From assembly GCA_013339895.1 (NCBI GenBank), contig JABACO010000006.1:1857962-1921961 (forward strand): DNA of 64,000 bases, written 5' to 3'. The notes under the pieces are model-generated. The model saw only the letters and a list, made by a program, of their open reading frames with translations, made no database searches and had not been told where the DNA came from. The position numbers were made by a program, and so were the translations under genes. Source of the DNA: Ephydatia muelleri (lineage: Eukaryota; Porifera; Demospongiae; Spongillida; Spongillidae). Position 1 is the first letter of the stretch; each line of letters opens with the position of its first letter. This document shows positions 22,547 through 32,403 of the stretch, one piece after another.

Positions 22547-24730
22547 TAGTGGTAGTTCGGTGACCCCTGCGATACCGCTTCCTCTCGGCAGCACGTTTAG
22601 CCAATCAAACAGCGGGGTCATTCCAATACCGATTCCTTTCAGATGCCTTAATGGCAGCCGAATTGTCCTAGTATTTCTGCCTTTTAGCAGCGCGGTTCTC
22701 CTCGACGTCCTCTTGATATCGCTGCCTTTTAGCAGCACGGTTGTCCTCGACGTCCTCTTGATATCACTGCCTTTTAGCAGCACGGTTCTCCTTGACGCTC
22801 TTTGAATTATCAAAGAAGTAAGGTTCAGCCCCAGCAGTATGAAACCTATGCCCGACTAAAATATCACTCTCTTGCAACTTCTTTGCATTAACCATACGGA
22901 TAGCTTTTAGCAGTGACCCTGCCTGTGATCTTCGTACACTGAGTGCTTTAGCAAGTAATGCATCTGCACTAATCTTACTTACTGCTGCACGGGCAGATCT
23001 TGTAACAACCTTTTGAGCTAGCAATGGATGGCTATTGCAAAAAGCATTGTTTACTTCACTCAGAAGCTCACTATCCCTAAGAATTGCTTTTTCAAGCCTC
23101 ACTCCATACTCTGCTAGTGTGCGAGAGTTGGGCTCAAACAGGGAGTAACTATATGGGAGAAGATAGGGTTGCAGTACTTTTATTTTACCATACATTATGC
23201 CTTAAACATTTCACCAATTGCGCATTACATGAATTATTTCATTTTCATGCAACTCAATTTTGGGTAACACTTCTGTACACACGTGTAGTGGACCTTTAAA
23301 ACAACAAAGATTGACCCTTTACATGTACATGGGGGAACTTTTACTTGTGGGAAGCCTTACTGTACACCTGATAACAATTAAACACAGCTGCAGCAAGGGG
23401 TGGATGCGCATGACTGACTTGTACTATACACACAAGTGTGTAGTCCTTTCTTTCAACATCAGATAACTAATGTACAATGGGCTATTCCATAAAATAATTG
23501 TACACCCCTACTGATGACCAAAAAAGTTGTCCAGAGGGGGTCCAATGGTAATGTCCTAGGGGGATGCTCTATTGCAGTGAGATGTGTCCAAAGGGGGGTC
23601 CAATGGCAATGATGGCAATGTCTTAGGGGGGTCGCACAGTGAGATGTGTCCGGATGGGTTTCAAAGGTAATGGTATCCTACATCAGGATGTGTCCAGAGG
23701 GGGTTCAATTGTAATGTCCTAGGGGGGTGTCCTACATCAAGATGTGTCCAGAGGGGGTTCAATGGTAATGTCCTAAGGGGGTGTCCTACATCGAGATGTG
23801 TCCAGAGGGGGTTCAATGGTAATGTCCTAAGGGGGTATCCTACATCAGGTTGTGTCCAGAGGGGGTTCAATGGTAATGTACAGGGAAGTGTGTCCAGAGG
23901 GGGTCCAAAATAAATGTCCTGGGGGGGTATGGTGTAGAGGCTTTATGTCCTGGGGGGATACCTTGATATTAGTCATCAGTAGGGGTGTACAATTATATTA
24001 TGGAATAGCCCAATGTAACAGACACAGATGCATGCACAAATAACCTTTTGTACAAACATTGACCTTTACCAGGGAACTGGGAAGCCTTACTGTACATCTG
24101 ATAATATGCATGCAAGCGTACAAAGAAATGTGTTAATGTGTGCATGACAGGAAGCCATGAGCAACTTACATTAGCACGTAAGAAAGCAGCCCTTAGACTT
24201 TAAATGCTACATACAGCATGCTATTTATAACATACCTTTGGGTGGTAGTGGTAGTTCTACGACCCTTCCAATACCGACTCCTTCTAGCTGCCTTAATGGT
24301 AGCTGAATTGCCCCTGTATATCCGCCTTTTAGTAGCACGGTTCTCCTCGACGCCCTCTTGATATCGCTGCCTTTTAGCAGCACGGTTCTCCTCGACGCCC
24401 TCTTGATATCGCTGCCTTTTAGCAGTACGCTTAGATACAGCATTTGCGTTGTAGGTGTCGCGTACAGAGGCCTTCTGGGTCGGCCTTGTAGGTGTCGCGT
24501 ACAGAGGCCTTCTTCTTTTCAGGGTCGGCCTTGTAGCGCGCTCGGGCTTTAGCCTTGTTCTCTTGTGACAAAATATCTTCTCGTTTTTGGAGGTATTCCG
24601 CTCGTTGCTTACACAACCAATTCCCGTCAGCCCGGAACCAGTCCGTAACAGTCATGAAGTCCTGTACCAGCACTGGTGCAGGACTTCCGCCCTGTACCGA
24701 GCGTGTTTTTCAGGGTTGTAAATCGGACCG
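22547..24730 (-). pseudogene. Decayed gene with Arg/Lys-rich AAKRQRYQE repeats
   Basis: Two minus-strand exons fit together. The first (about 24,673-24,235) encodes KADPEKK and AAKRQRYQEGVEEN repeats and ends TTTTTQ at a GTATGT donor, phase 2. The second (23,148-22,547) starts at an AG acceptor, phase 2, with SYSLFEPNSRTLAEYG and a helical segment, then DNSKSVKENRAAKRQ and further repeats, again ending TTTTTQ at a GTATGT donor. The modular design (repeat block, then conserved block) appears tandemly reused. It is damaged: a frameshift near 24,470 and at least three stops in exon 2, including TGA at a repeat position that reads CGA (Arg) in sister units. Multi-copy basic repeat proteins of this style occur in transposon-rich invertebrate genomes, but I cannot name the family. 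Confidence 0.5.
23479..24011. mobile_element. MITE with inverted ends and an internal 54-bp minisatellite
   Basis: Ends GGGCTATTCCATAAAATAAT and its inverted counterpart flank 533 bp; the inverted repeats extend about 38 bp (through GTACACCCCTACTGATGAC). An AAT on each side may be the target duplication. The interior consists of about seven units of a 54-bp repeat (GATGTGTCCAGAGGGGG plus TTCAATGGTAATGTCC and so on). It lies in the intron of the decayed repeat-protein gene. Confidence 0.8.
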
Positions 24731-24779
24731 TATTGTCTCCTTAGAAAATTATGCGCACTACTCAGATGTTTAATAGAAA

Positions 24780-25403
24780 ACCTATGATTATTAAAGTGTT
24801 TATTTTGGAACACCCGTTTCTTTCCCGATAAACAGGCCTGTTACAATACTGTTGCGTTTAACGCGCAGGTGATGTTTATGCAATGGTGTTCATGCAAACA
24901 CTCCAGATTGGCACATTTCATGTCACTACGTGAATAAACTTAGTGTATATGGTGATGGACTACACTGGCACTTCTAACTTCTGAATGTCATTATACAGTA
25001 ATGTTTGGTCAAACCATAGACTATAATATCTATGGTGAAACGTAGTCTGAATGGGAACCATCTTGGTACAAGATTTCAAGAATCGACAGCTAGGGTTAAA
25101 GTGAGACAACTCTTGAATTGAATGAAGTCTGACTATTAAAAACTGAAATGAAGGGTTTGGGCAGTTTAGTCTATGAAATTTTTCTTCACTCTATAAATAT
25201 TGTTTCACAACATACATGTATACAATGCATTATGACCTCTGTGCTGGTCATGCATGCAACATGACTATAAATAATAACCGGTGCATCTCCTTGCATCCGA
25301 ATGTTCTTTTAGTTAGCTACACATCGATCAAAAAAGAAGGTTACATACAGTAAGTAGCAAAAATGATAAGTGATCTTCAGTTCTAGGTTATTAGTCAGTG
25401 TCT
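24780..25403. other. Spacer left of the head-to-head pair
   Basis: No gene was seen. I searched for terminal inverted repeats matching sequence right of 30,329 and found none by eye, so the left end of any transposon here is unresolved. Confidence 0.4.
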
Positions 25404-26553
25404 TCACTCAGCCACTTCTTCTTCAGACACCTCCTCACAACGCTCATAAATTATGCCATGGTCTTCATCCATAATACCCCTCCACTGTTCATCATTTAAG
25501 GTGGGGTAATATTCCTCCATCCATTTGGTGAACTCAGAATGCTTCACCTTGCTGGCATCGTGGCAGCATCGAACAAATTTTCGCTATGAAAGAATACCGG
25601 TATACTGCATGGTGCATGTTAACATGCATGCATTGATGCCTTCAGATCTGCATAACGTACGAACATTGCCAAGTGCTTTTCGTAAATCTCGGTTAGAGTT
25701 CTGTCCGCATGAATGCTCTTCACAATTCGTTTGGCTAGCTCTTTTGTAGCTAGGATGGCACACTTCGTATGTGGCGGATTACCCAGCACCTGAGTTTATG
25801 TAATTGTGATAAACAGCATGCAAGGTTGCATGCAGATAACCTTTCGTCTTTCTTCACTTCGTAAGTCAGTAAATTTAGACTTGCAATACCGGAGTGCAGT
25901 CTCGTATTTCTTTGGTTGAGAGACTATATCATTGCCTAGTATGTCTGCAATAACAGCCTGCAATGCAAATGTTAGCATGCATCAGTGCATGCATGTATTA
26001 ACTTACATTGATACTTTCTTCAGCTGGAAATCTGGAAACAGTCTCGCAGAAGAGGTTTGCCACTGCAGTTCTCAATGCGAGCTATTTATACATGCATAAT
26101 CATATCAGTAATACAATGCATGATGTGTTCTGCAGTTACCTCTTTGGGACTTCCCTTTTGGAGGAAGTTCTTTTTGGCTAACGATTTCTTAATGTCCTCC
26201 AGTTCGGCGAGAACTCTCCTCAGTTTAGCTTCCATCGAGGAAAAGCGCGCAGCTATTTCTGCACTATTCATTGCAGCGTTGCAATCTGGTGGCGAATGAG
26301 ATGGTCCTGCAACATAAGAATTTACGTGGGAAGGTCCTGCTGATGGTGCTGCGGACGCTCCTGCCACAGAAGAACTTAGGTGGGAAAGTCCTGATGGAGC
26401 TGCGGACGTTCCTGCCCTTGCTGCATCAGCCGATGAGCTATTAGACAATGAAGATGGTAAAGATGTTGCCGAAAATGGGTTCACAGCTCGATTGCGAGAG
26501 GACTGGGTGGTAGACAAACGAGGCGGTGGCCATACTTGCAGCGACATGTGCAT
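25404..26553 (-). CDS. Unidentified 304-aa protein, head-to-head with the transposase-like gene
   Basis: Five minus-strand exons: 26,553-26,140, 26,081-26,007, 25,957-25,841, 25,789-25,661 and 25,583-25,404. Every junction is phase 0 with GT-AG ends, and the summed frame (915 bp) is open with a single terminal TGA. Residues 1-90 are low-complexity, rich in Ser/Ala/Pro, and include two AGPSH motifs. Residues about 95-128 form a likely coiled coil (SSMEAKLRRVLAELEDIKK). The rest is a compact mixed-charge domain (ALRYCKSKFTDLRSEERRK, KELAKRIVKSI, EFTKWMEEYYPTLNDEQW) ending in an acidic tail (EEVSEEEVAE). I do not recognise the family. Its position, about 53 bp from a divergent transposase-like start, suggests an accessory protein of the same element. 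A host gene sharing a promoter is the alternative. Confidence 0.7.
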
Positions 26554-26606
26554 TTGTTTTCACAGTACTTTGTTTTCAGTGCGCGCACGTGACGAAGAAA
26601 ACAAGG
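26554..26606. promoter_or_regulatory. Divergent intergenic region (53 bp between start codons)
   Basis: The start codon of the 304-aa gene (minus, 26,553) and that of the transposase-like gene (plus, 26,607) are 53 bp apart. The interval contains GCGCGCACGTGACG, with a CACGTG E-box-like core and a CpG-rich patch in otherwise AT-rich surroundings. The two transcripts must share or overlap their promoters, and their 5' ends may overlap. Confidence 0.5.
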
Positions 26607-29600
26607 ATGTCATGTACCCAGTTCTTTTGCAAACCGTGCAACAAAGAGTTCTTTTTTAGTTCGAAATATGAACGTCACTTACATTCAAGAAATCATCTGC
26701 AAAGGCTGAAAAACGCTGCTGACTTTGCTGCTTTTCAAGCAACCGCAAGAACAGAGTCAGATTTAGAAACGGAAGAAGCTGAACAATGCGAAAGCTCCAT
26801 TGTGAGCACTACTGAACTAGCTGATCCTGATGTGTGTGCAATTGAGGGGAGGGGCTCTACTTCCTGTAACTCTGCCTCAAGTGCGGATGAAGACTCAGTC
26901 AATGAATATGAAGCCAGTGGTAAGTTAATTGCAAACATACATGTATAAAACATGCAGACATGACTGCATGCACGTGTAAATGCGCATGCACCTTTTAACA
27001 GATTTAGAATCAGAAATCAGCACCACTGCAAATGACGAAGGAAATTATTTACCATTTCCTTCTCGAACATATGCTCAAGCCTATCTTCTTGCACACAGTC
27101 CTCATCCAATGGTTGTTGATTTACGTTGGATGCAGCATGCATACTACATGCACCCATTTATAGGGAGAGAAGAATCTGAAATTTGTATTCAGTACTCTAA
27201 AAGAAACAAATCCAACACTTCCAAGTATGACAGCTGTTAAAAATTTTCTTCTGCCTTCTTATACTCCTCCTAAAAAGGTGAGTGTGTGCAGCAAAATCAA
27301 TGGATACTTTTTTACTCAAATTGCAGTGCTACACAAAAGAAGGCATTCCGTTTTATGTCAACACAATTCAAGATCAGGTGTGGAAATGTATGGGTACACA
27401 TTATATTGCCAAGCAACTGAAGCGCTACCCAGTGATACCGAAAGGAGAGATCAAGTATGTCATACTATGTTCACTGAATCATTTCATTGTAAACTTCGTT
27501 CCTGGCCAGAGAGATGTATCATGGTTTAGAATGGAGACAAAATCCAACACTGCAGTCTCCTATGTGCAGTGTGTCCTCAATTGGAAATGTGTTTCTTGGT
27601 GACTTTGTACAGTTTCACATTGTTGGCATTCTAGCCATAGGTCATATTGTTCAGTTTGTTTGTCAGGTAAGTACTATGCACATTTTAACATATATATACA
27701 TGCATGCAAATCCCTTTCTTAGGAAGGCATTGAGGATATTTCTGTGAAAGTGCAACTGCTGAGCAAGCATCCTGATGCTGAGAAGCCAGACTGTTACATT
27801 CTGGGAGATATGTATTCCATCTTCAGCCGTAACATCCTTCAAGTTTTGCCAAATGCAGCATTGTGGATATCTGGCTTGTACAGGCAAACAGAGAATGAAG
27901 CAATACTCCAGGAATTAACAGTCCAGGTATTTATACATGTAGTTTTGTGTGGCACTTACTCAAGCAATGAAACAAAATTGTATGCAGGAGCATCAAGAGT
28001 ACTGCACTCCCCACAAGTTTAAAGAGTGCTCTCAGGGCAAGCCAGTTTATATCGTTCCGCTCATTTTATTCTCAGATGACACAAGTGGCAATCGTTCAAA
28101 GATATGGAATAAATTTGATTCATGGTCATTTAGGTTGGCTGGTTTACCAAATGAGGAGAACAGCAAACTTCAAAACATTCATTACATTTGTTCATCTAAC
28201 AAAGTTTCAGCTATTAAAATGGCTGCACCTATGGTTGAAGAGTTGCTTCATCTTCAAAATGAAGGGATGATAGTTTATGATGCATACTTTAAATGCGATG
28301 TCATAGTTGTTCCATCTGTGTTGTGCATCCTCAGTGATAACCCCAGAGCCTCAGAGATTTGCAATCACTTAGGAAGCACTGCATCTCTATTCTGCAGAGT
28401 GTGCATGGTATTCATAGTACACATGATTTCCCCATGGCTTATCATACTTTTTTTTTCAGACTAACTCTTCCACAGGTTTGGATAACATTGCTGAATACAG
28501 AACTAAAGCACAGACGCTGCAGCATATTCAATCAATACAGCAATGTTTGACGGAAACTGAGAAGAAGCATGTTCGTAACTTGTATGGGATAACAGAAGTT
28601 GAGAATGCTCTACTTCAATTGGATGTGGATTTGCATCGGTATGATTTTTAATTTATAGTACTTGACATAATTTACAGTGTATATTTTGTTTTAGGTGCAC
28701 TCCATTAGAAGCCCTCCATGTATTTCTGCTTGGGATTTACAAGTACTTTTTGAGGGACTTTATGGGGCGTCTATCCAAGAGAGAGAAAAATGAGATAGCT
28801 GGACGTATAGCAGCATTTAACTTCTCTGGGTTTAGCCACAGGTTGTCACGTGATATAACTCGCTACTACCGTTCTTTTGTAGGAAGAGATTTTAAAGTAC
28901 TAGCACAGCTATCACTTTTTATTTTTGCCCCATACCTGACTGCTTCTGAAACAGAAGTATGGTTTGGATTGTCCAAGGTATATAAGTTTGAATAGTACAC
29001 TGTACATTAACAAATTTGTGTACACAGCTGTTCAAATTGGTATACTGTGACAAACTCTACCTGGAGATGATTAATGAGTATCGAGATGCTTGCTGCTCAT
29101 TTGTACAAACAGTGCAACGCAATTGTCCTGGTCACAGGAAGAAGCCTAAGCTACATCTGCTGATGCATCTTCCAGAGTACATAGAATTGTTTGGACATCC
29201 ATCATCATACAACACAGAAAGGTGAGACAATGATGCACTAGCAAATGCTAACAATGATTTTTGCGGCAGATGCGAGACTTACAATTCACTGATCCGAAGC
29301 CAAAATGTATACGGCAATAAGATGGCACCTAGCAAGGACATAGCACACAGTTTTGCTGTACTTAACAGTATCTACTTTACATTTTCTGGAGGCATAATCA
29401 ACTCTGAGAGGTATATGGTCCTATACAGTTCTCAAAAAGATAAGTGTTGACAGTGTTTCTTGAGTCCAGCAGATGTGGCGATGACTTGGTAAATCTTTTT
29501 AGCTCTACAATGGTGCAAACATTTCTTAATGGTGAAACAATGCGCAGCTGCTCAAGCAAGGAAATCTATAAACATGGAACTCTTCGTAAGGTACATACGA

Positions 29601-30329
29601 ATGCGTGCAGCACACATATGTCAGTGTACATGTCCATAAAAAGTAAATGTACATTGTGTGTTGATTGGCTGAGCTGTGTATTATCAGACTGCATACCACA
29701 GTGTAGCACATCTGCCATTAAGCTGAAGGATGTCAAAATCCAGCTATGCAGTGGATGCATTTCAATCAGTGAAGCAACAAACTTCTCATGTCTTTTTTCT
29801 ACGCATGAAATCGACTACAATACTTCTGTGCTTCAATGCAATGCTGTGGAGTCTGATGATGGGCAGCTTATCAACGTTGGTACTTTTGTTCAGCTTAAGC
29901 TACAGAGGACAACTTCGAATGAAGTGAGTTTTGTATCACTAAACACCCAGTTAATGTTTTGCTCCCTAGATAGATGTAGGACTGCTGGTGGCAAATTTTA
30001 AGACCAGTGGTGGTCCATTGTGTAAGTCGTTTTGTATTATTCAGCACATGGAGGTCCAGGTTACACAAGTCCAAGCACAGCCACAATTAAATGGATTTCT
30101 TTGTCCTTTATTCAAAACAACAAATATTTTGAGATTTGTTGTCTCTACAGAAGTCTCACACTCAGTTTCATTTGTGCATCAGTGTGGACAGTCTTGTAGG
30201 TTTTCACAACAAACCATTACCACCACAATTGAACGTGAACCAGTCAGTCAGAATAAGTGTATTTACCATCATGATTGGACAAATAAGTGCTTCGCTTATA
30301 ATGTGTATTGCATGCAAAACTCACTGTGA
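26607..30329 (+). CDS. DDE-transposase-like protein with N-terminal C2H2 finger, 14 exons, intact
   Basis: Exons: 26,607-26,919, 27,002-27,111, 27,164-27,277, 27,327-27,454, 27,510-27,666, 27,723-27,926, 27,988-28,407, 28,460-28,638, 28,695-28,977, 29,028-29,221, 29,270-29,410, 29,473-29,590, 29,702-29,923 and 29,970-30,329. They sum to 2,943 bp (980 aa) with consistent phases and no stop. A C2H2 finger (C8, C11, H24, H30) is followed by an acidic linker. Then come the PFPSRTYAQAYLLAHSPHPM block, KRYPVIPKGEI, and SDDTSGNRSKIWNK (Asp 372-373, probable catalytic centre). LCILSDNPRASE (Asp 459), a CRVC motif, a TERCETYN segment (about 700) bearing the probable catalytic Glu, and a Cys-rich end (SFVHQCGQSC) complete it. 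I associate this signature with large DDE transposases of the CMC/Plavaka or KDZ type known from fungi and invertebrates. That placement is from memory and tentative. Most introns are 48-82 bp; intron 12 is 111 bp. The gene may be an active element or a domesticated one. Confidence 0.8.
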
Positions 30330-30925
30330 CATTTTTGATGTATTACCTTCATGTATTAAAAAAATCTGGTTTCGTTCCTTTCATTGTAATCCATATTACT
30401 GAGTATGTTGTAAGTGAGCATCAATATACCAGGTCATCATCTTCCATGTCTGCTACCAGCTTGGAGCAGTAATGAACGACCCAGTGACCGTGAGCTTCAA
30501 AACTGATCTGTCCAAGTGACCTCTAATAGCACCAACACAACAGGGTCATGGTATGAGCTCTGGCCTCTAGAATGCAGCACATTCGTCCAATACTGCCTAG
30601 AGAATTAGCCGTCTCTTTCATTAATAAAAATAATTTACCAATCTCACGTGCACATTAAATCAGATTCACGTGTAAAATGTCTGCAAGTTGATAGAAGCCC
30701 CCGAGTTATTCACCAAGAACGAATATAGATGCCCGTTCATCACCATTCAAATACACGGACTGGTCTTGCGTAACTGTAAGTTCTTCCAACTTGTCTTTTG
30801 GTACTGTTCTGTTTGCGCGGTAAGCCTATGCAAGGATCGTGTTTAGAAGAGAAGCCAAAATAGCAATACCAGGTAAGCTTCATACGTTCGAACTGTGTTT
30901 TATGGTTTTCGTGTGTGCATTTCAG
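30330..30925. other. 3' flank of the transposase-like gene
   Basis: No coding region was supported. A candidate 26-bp exon (30,847-30,872) between AG and GTAAG lies at its right end and may be untranslated leader of the micro-exon gene that follows. Confidence 0.35.
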
Positions 30926-30956
30926 CTAACCGAAATAAGCCTGGTGCCGATTTACC

Positions 30957-31382
30957 ATGACCAGGCCTGCCGCAATCGTAAGTTCTTACGTTGGTCTACG
31001 CACGTGGCTAGCAACGCCAAGTTATCATTGCATTTTCCTCGTGTTTGAATTATCATTTCAGCTGTACAGCCCTCTGTCAGATTACTTAGAGGGTAAGTTA
31101 CATATCGTACATTCATGTACATGTATCATCATGGTATGTCGTTACCAAGACTGTTAGTTGTGAATGCTACTCTTCGTTTTTGTAGGGATAGAAATGGACT
31201 TCATCCACTATATAGACGGTAAGTTTATAGTAATTCACTTCTCTGTTTATCTATTTTGCACTGTTTTTGCAAGGAACAGGCATCTTCCACACGTAAGCAA
31301 GACATGCAAAAGTGTCGTTCATAACTTCATTCCTATTGCTTTTAGAGTGGAAATCATCGTATGCTGTTGTTACCGAACATGA
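30957..31382 (+). CDS. Candidate micro-exon gene, about 46 aa
   Basis: Five very short segments are bounded by good splice signals: 30,926-30,977 (ATG at 30,957), 31,062-31,092, 31,186-31,218, 31,274-31,292 and 31,346-31,382. Donors are all GTAAG and acceptors all AG, most after pyrimidine tracts, and phases agree through to a TGA. The product would start MTRPAAILYSPLSDYLEG and end IIVCCCYRT. Seven GTAAG words occur within about 520 bp, more than I would expect by chance. No family is recognised. Alternatives are a run of untranslated exons, or chance. Confidence is low because the exons are tiny. Confidence 0.3.
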
Positions 31383-32217
31383 ACGGAATATAAGTGCTCT
31401 ATTTGTAATGTTGTTTTTCAATGAATCTTTGCCAACAAATGAAAGCAAATAACTACTTATAAAAATCTATATAAAGCATAGGATATAGCGGGGGCCACGC
31501 TTTTTTGAATGGGCTTACCAGTCCTGGTTCAGGGGTGATCCAGGTTGTTTCTGGCCAGTTAAATTCTTCCCTGGTCCAGGCTATTGCCCGCAAGGGTCAA
31601 AACAACCCTGATGTACTAGGGTCGGAACAGGTTGTTAACACCCCTGGAACAGGTTGAAAATAATTGGTTGTGTAGATCTCTTCTTTTGATTACGCGAAGG
31701 CATTTTTAGAAAAACAACTTCACTAGCCAAAGTAAGTAACGACTAAACTAAATAAATTTAGTGCCTGTTGGAGTATTTATACTCCCTAAAATTATACATT
31801 TTATTAAGAACTTGCTAGAACTTGCTAGATGGCCATAGAACTTGCAACCAAATAAGGTATTTCTCGCTGTAGTTTCTTTCTAGATGTGATATGTGTCCAA
31901 ATGACATGCTAGGATAACGTGCCGGTAAATTCTGAAGAGATTGGTACTATTGTCGTTCTTTAAAACCGTTCGTAGCTCGAGTTATACCTTCCTAAGGAAG
32001 AAGACGACGACGACGACGACGAACAATTTTTTTGGGAATGGGCACAAGAAGCAGGTTCTTTGTTTGTCTGGAAGCGCATAGTTTAATGACATGAAACTAG
32101 CATGAAAACGTAGATCTTGGTGTTGTCGTTCGATTGCTGCAACGAGATAAGTGATCCGTTTCTCCGTTGTCCCTCCCGACGCGATTTTAAAAATTTAATG
32201 ACATTCATCATTCCTCA
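31383..32217. other. No gene; possible transposon terminus at 31,490-31,680
   Basis: Between 31,490 and 31,680 the words CAGGTTGTT, AACAACCCTG and GGAACAGGTTG recur several times in both orientations, as in the subterminal region of a DNA transposon. No matching opposite end was found in the window. A (GAC)n run lies at 32,001-32,021. Confidence 0.35.
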
Positions 32218-32400
32218 ATCAATCCTATATTGAACCTGCTGACGCCGGTTCAGATGAGACAATACTGCTCCGATCCCATATGATGAAGCATCACATGCTA
32301 CAACAAGAGGTAACGCTGGGTCATAATGAACTAACAGTTGTGAGGATGCAAGCAGCTTTTTTGCTACACAAACCCCTTCCACCTGTGCCCTTAGGTGTCC
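32218..32400 (-). pseudogene. Ty3/gypsy reverse transcriptase/RNase H boundary fragment
   Basis: The minus strand encodes AKKLLASSQLLVHYDP and LPLVVACDASSYGIGAVLSH, the conserved end of the RT and start of the RNase H domain in Ty3/gypsy polyproteins. The fragment is about 60 codons long and truncated on both sides. It is separate from the pol fragment at 19.9-20.7 kb, and the two do not overlap in protein position. Confidence 0.75.
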
Positions 32401-32403
32401 AAC

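Noticed and set aside
23661..23870. Repeat protein with NPLWTHLDVG units
   Set aside because: 54-bp minisatellite inside a MITE; the unit is a multiple of three.
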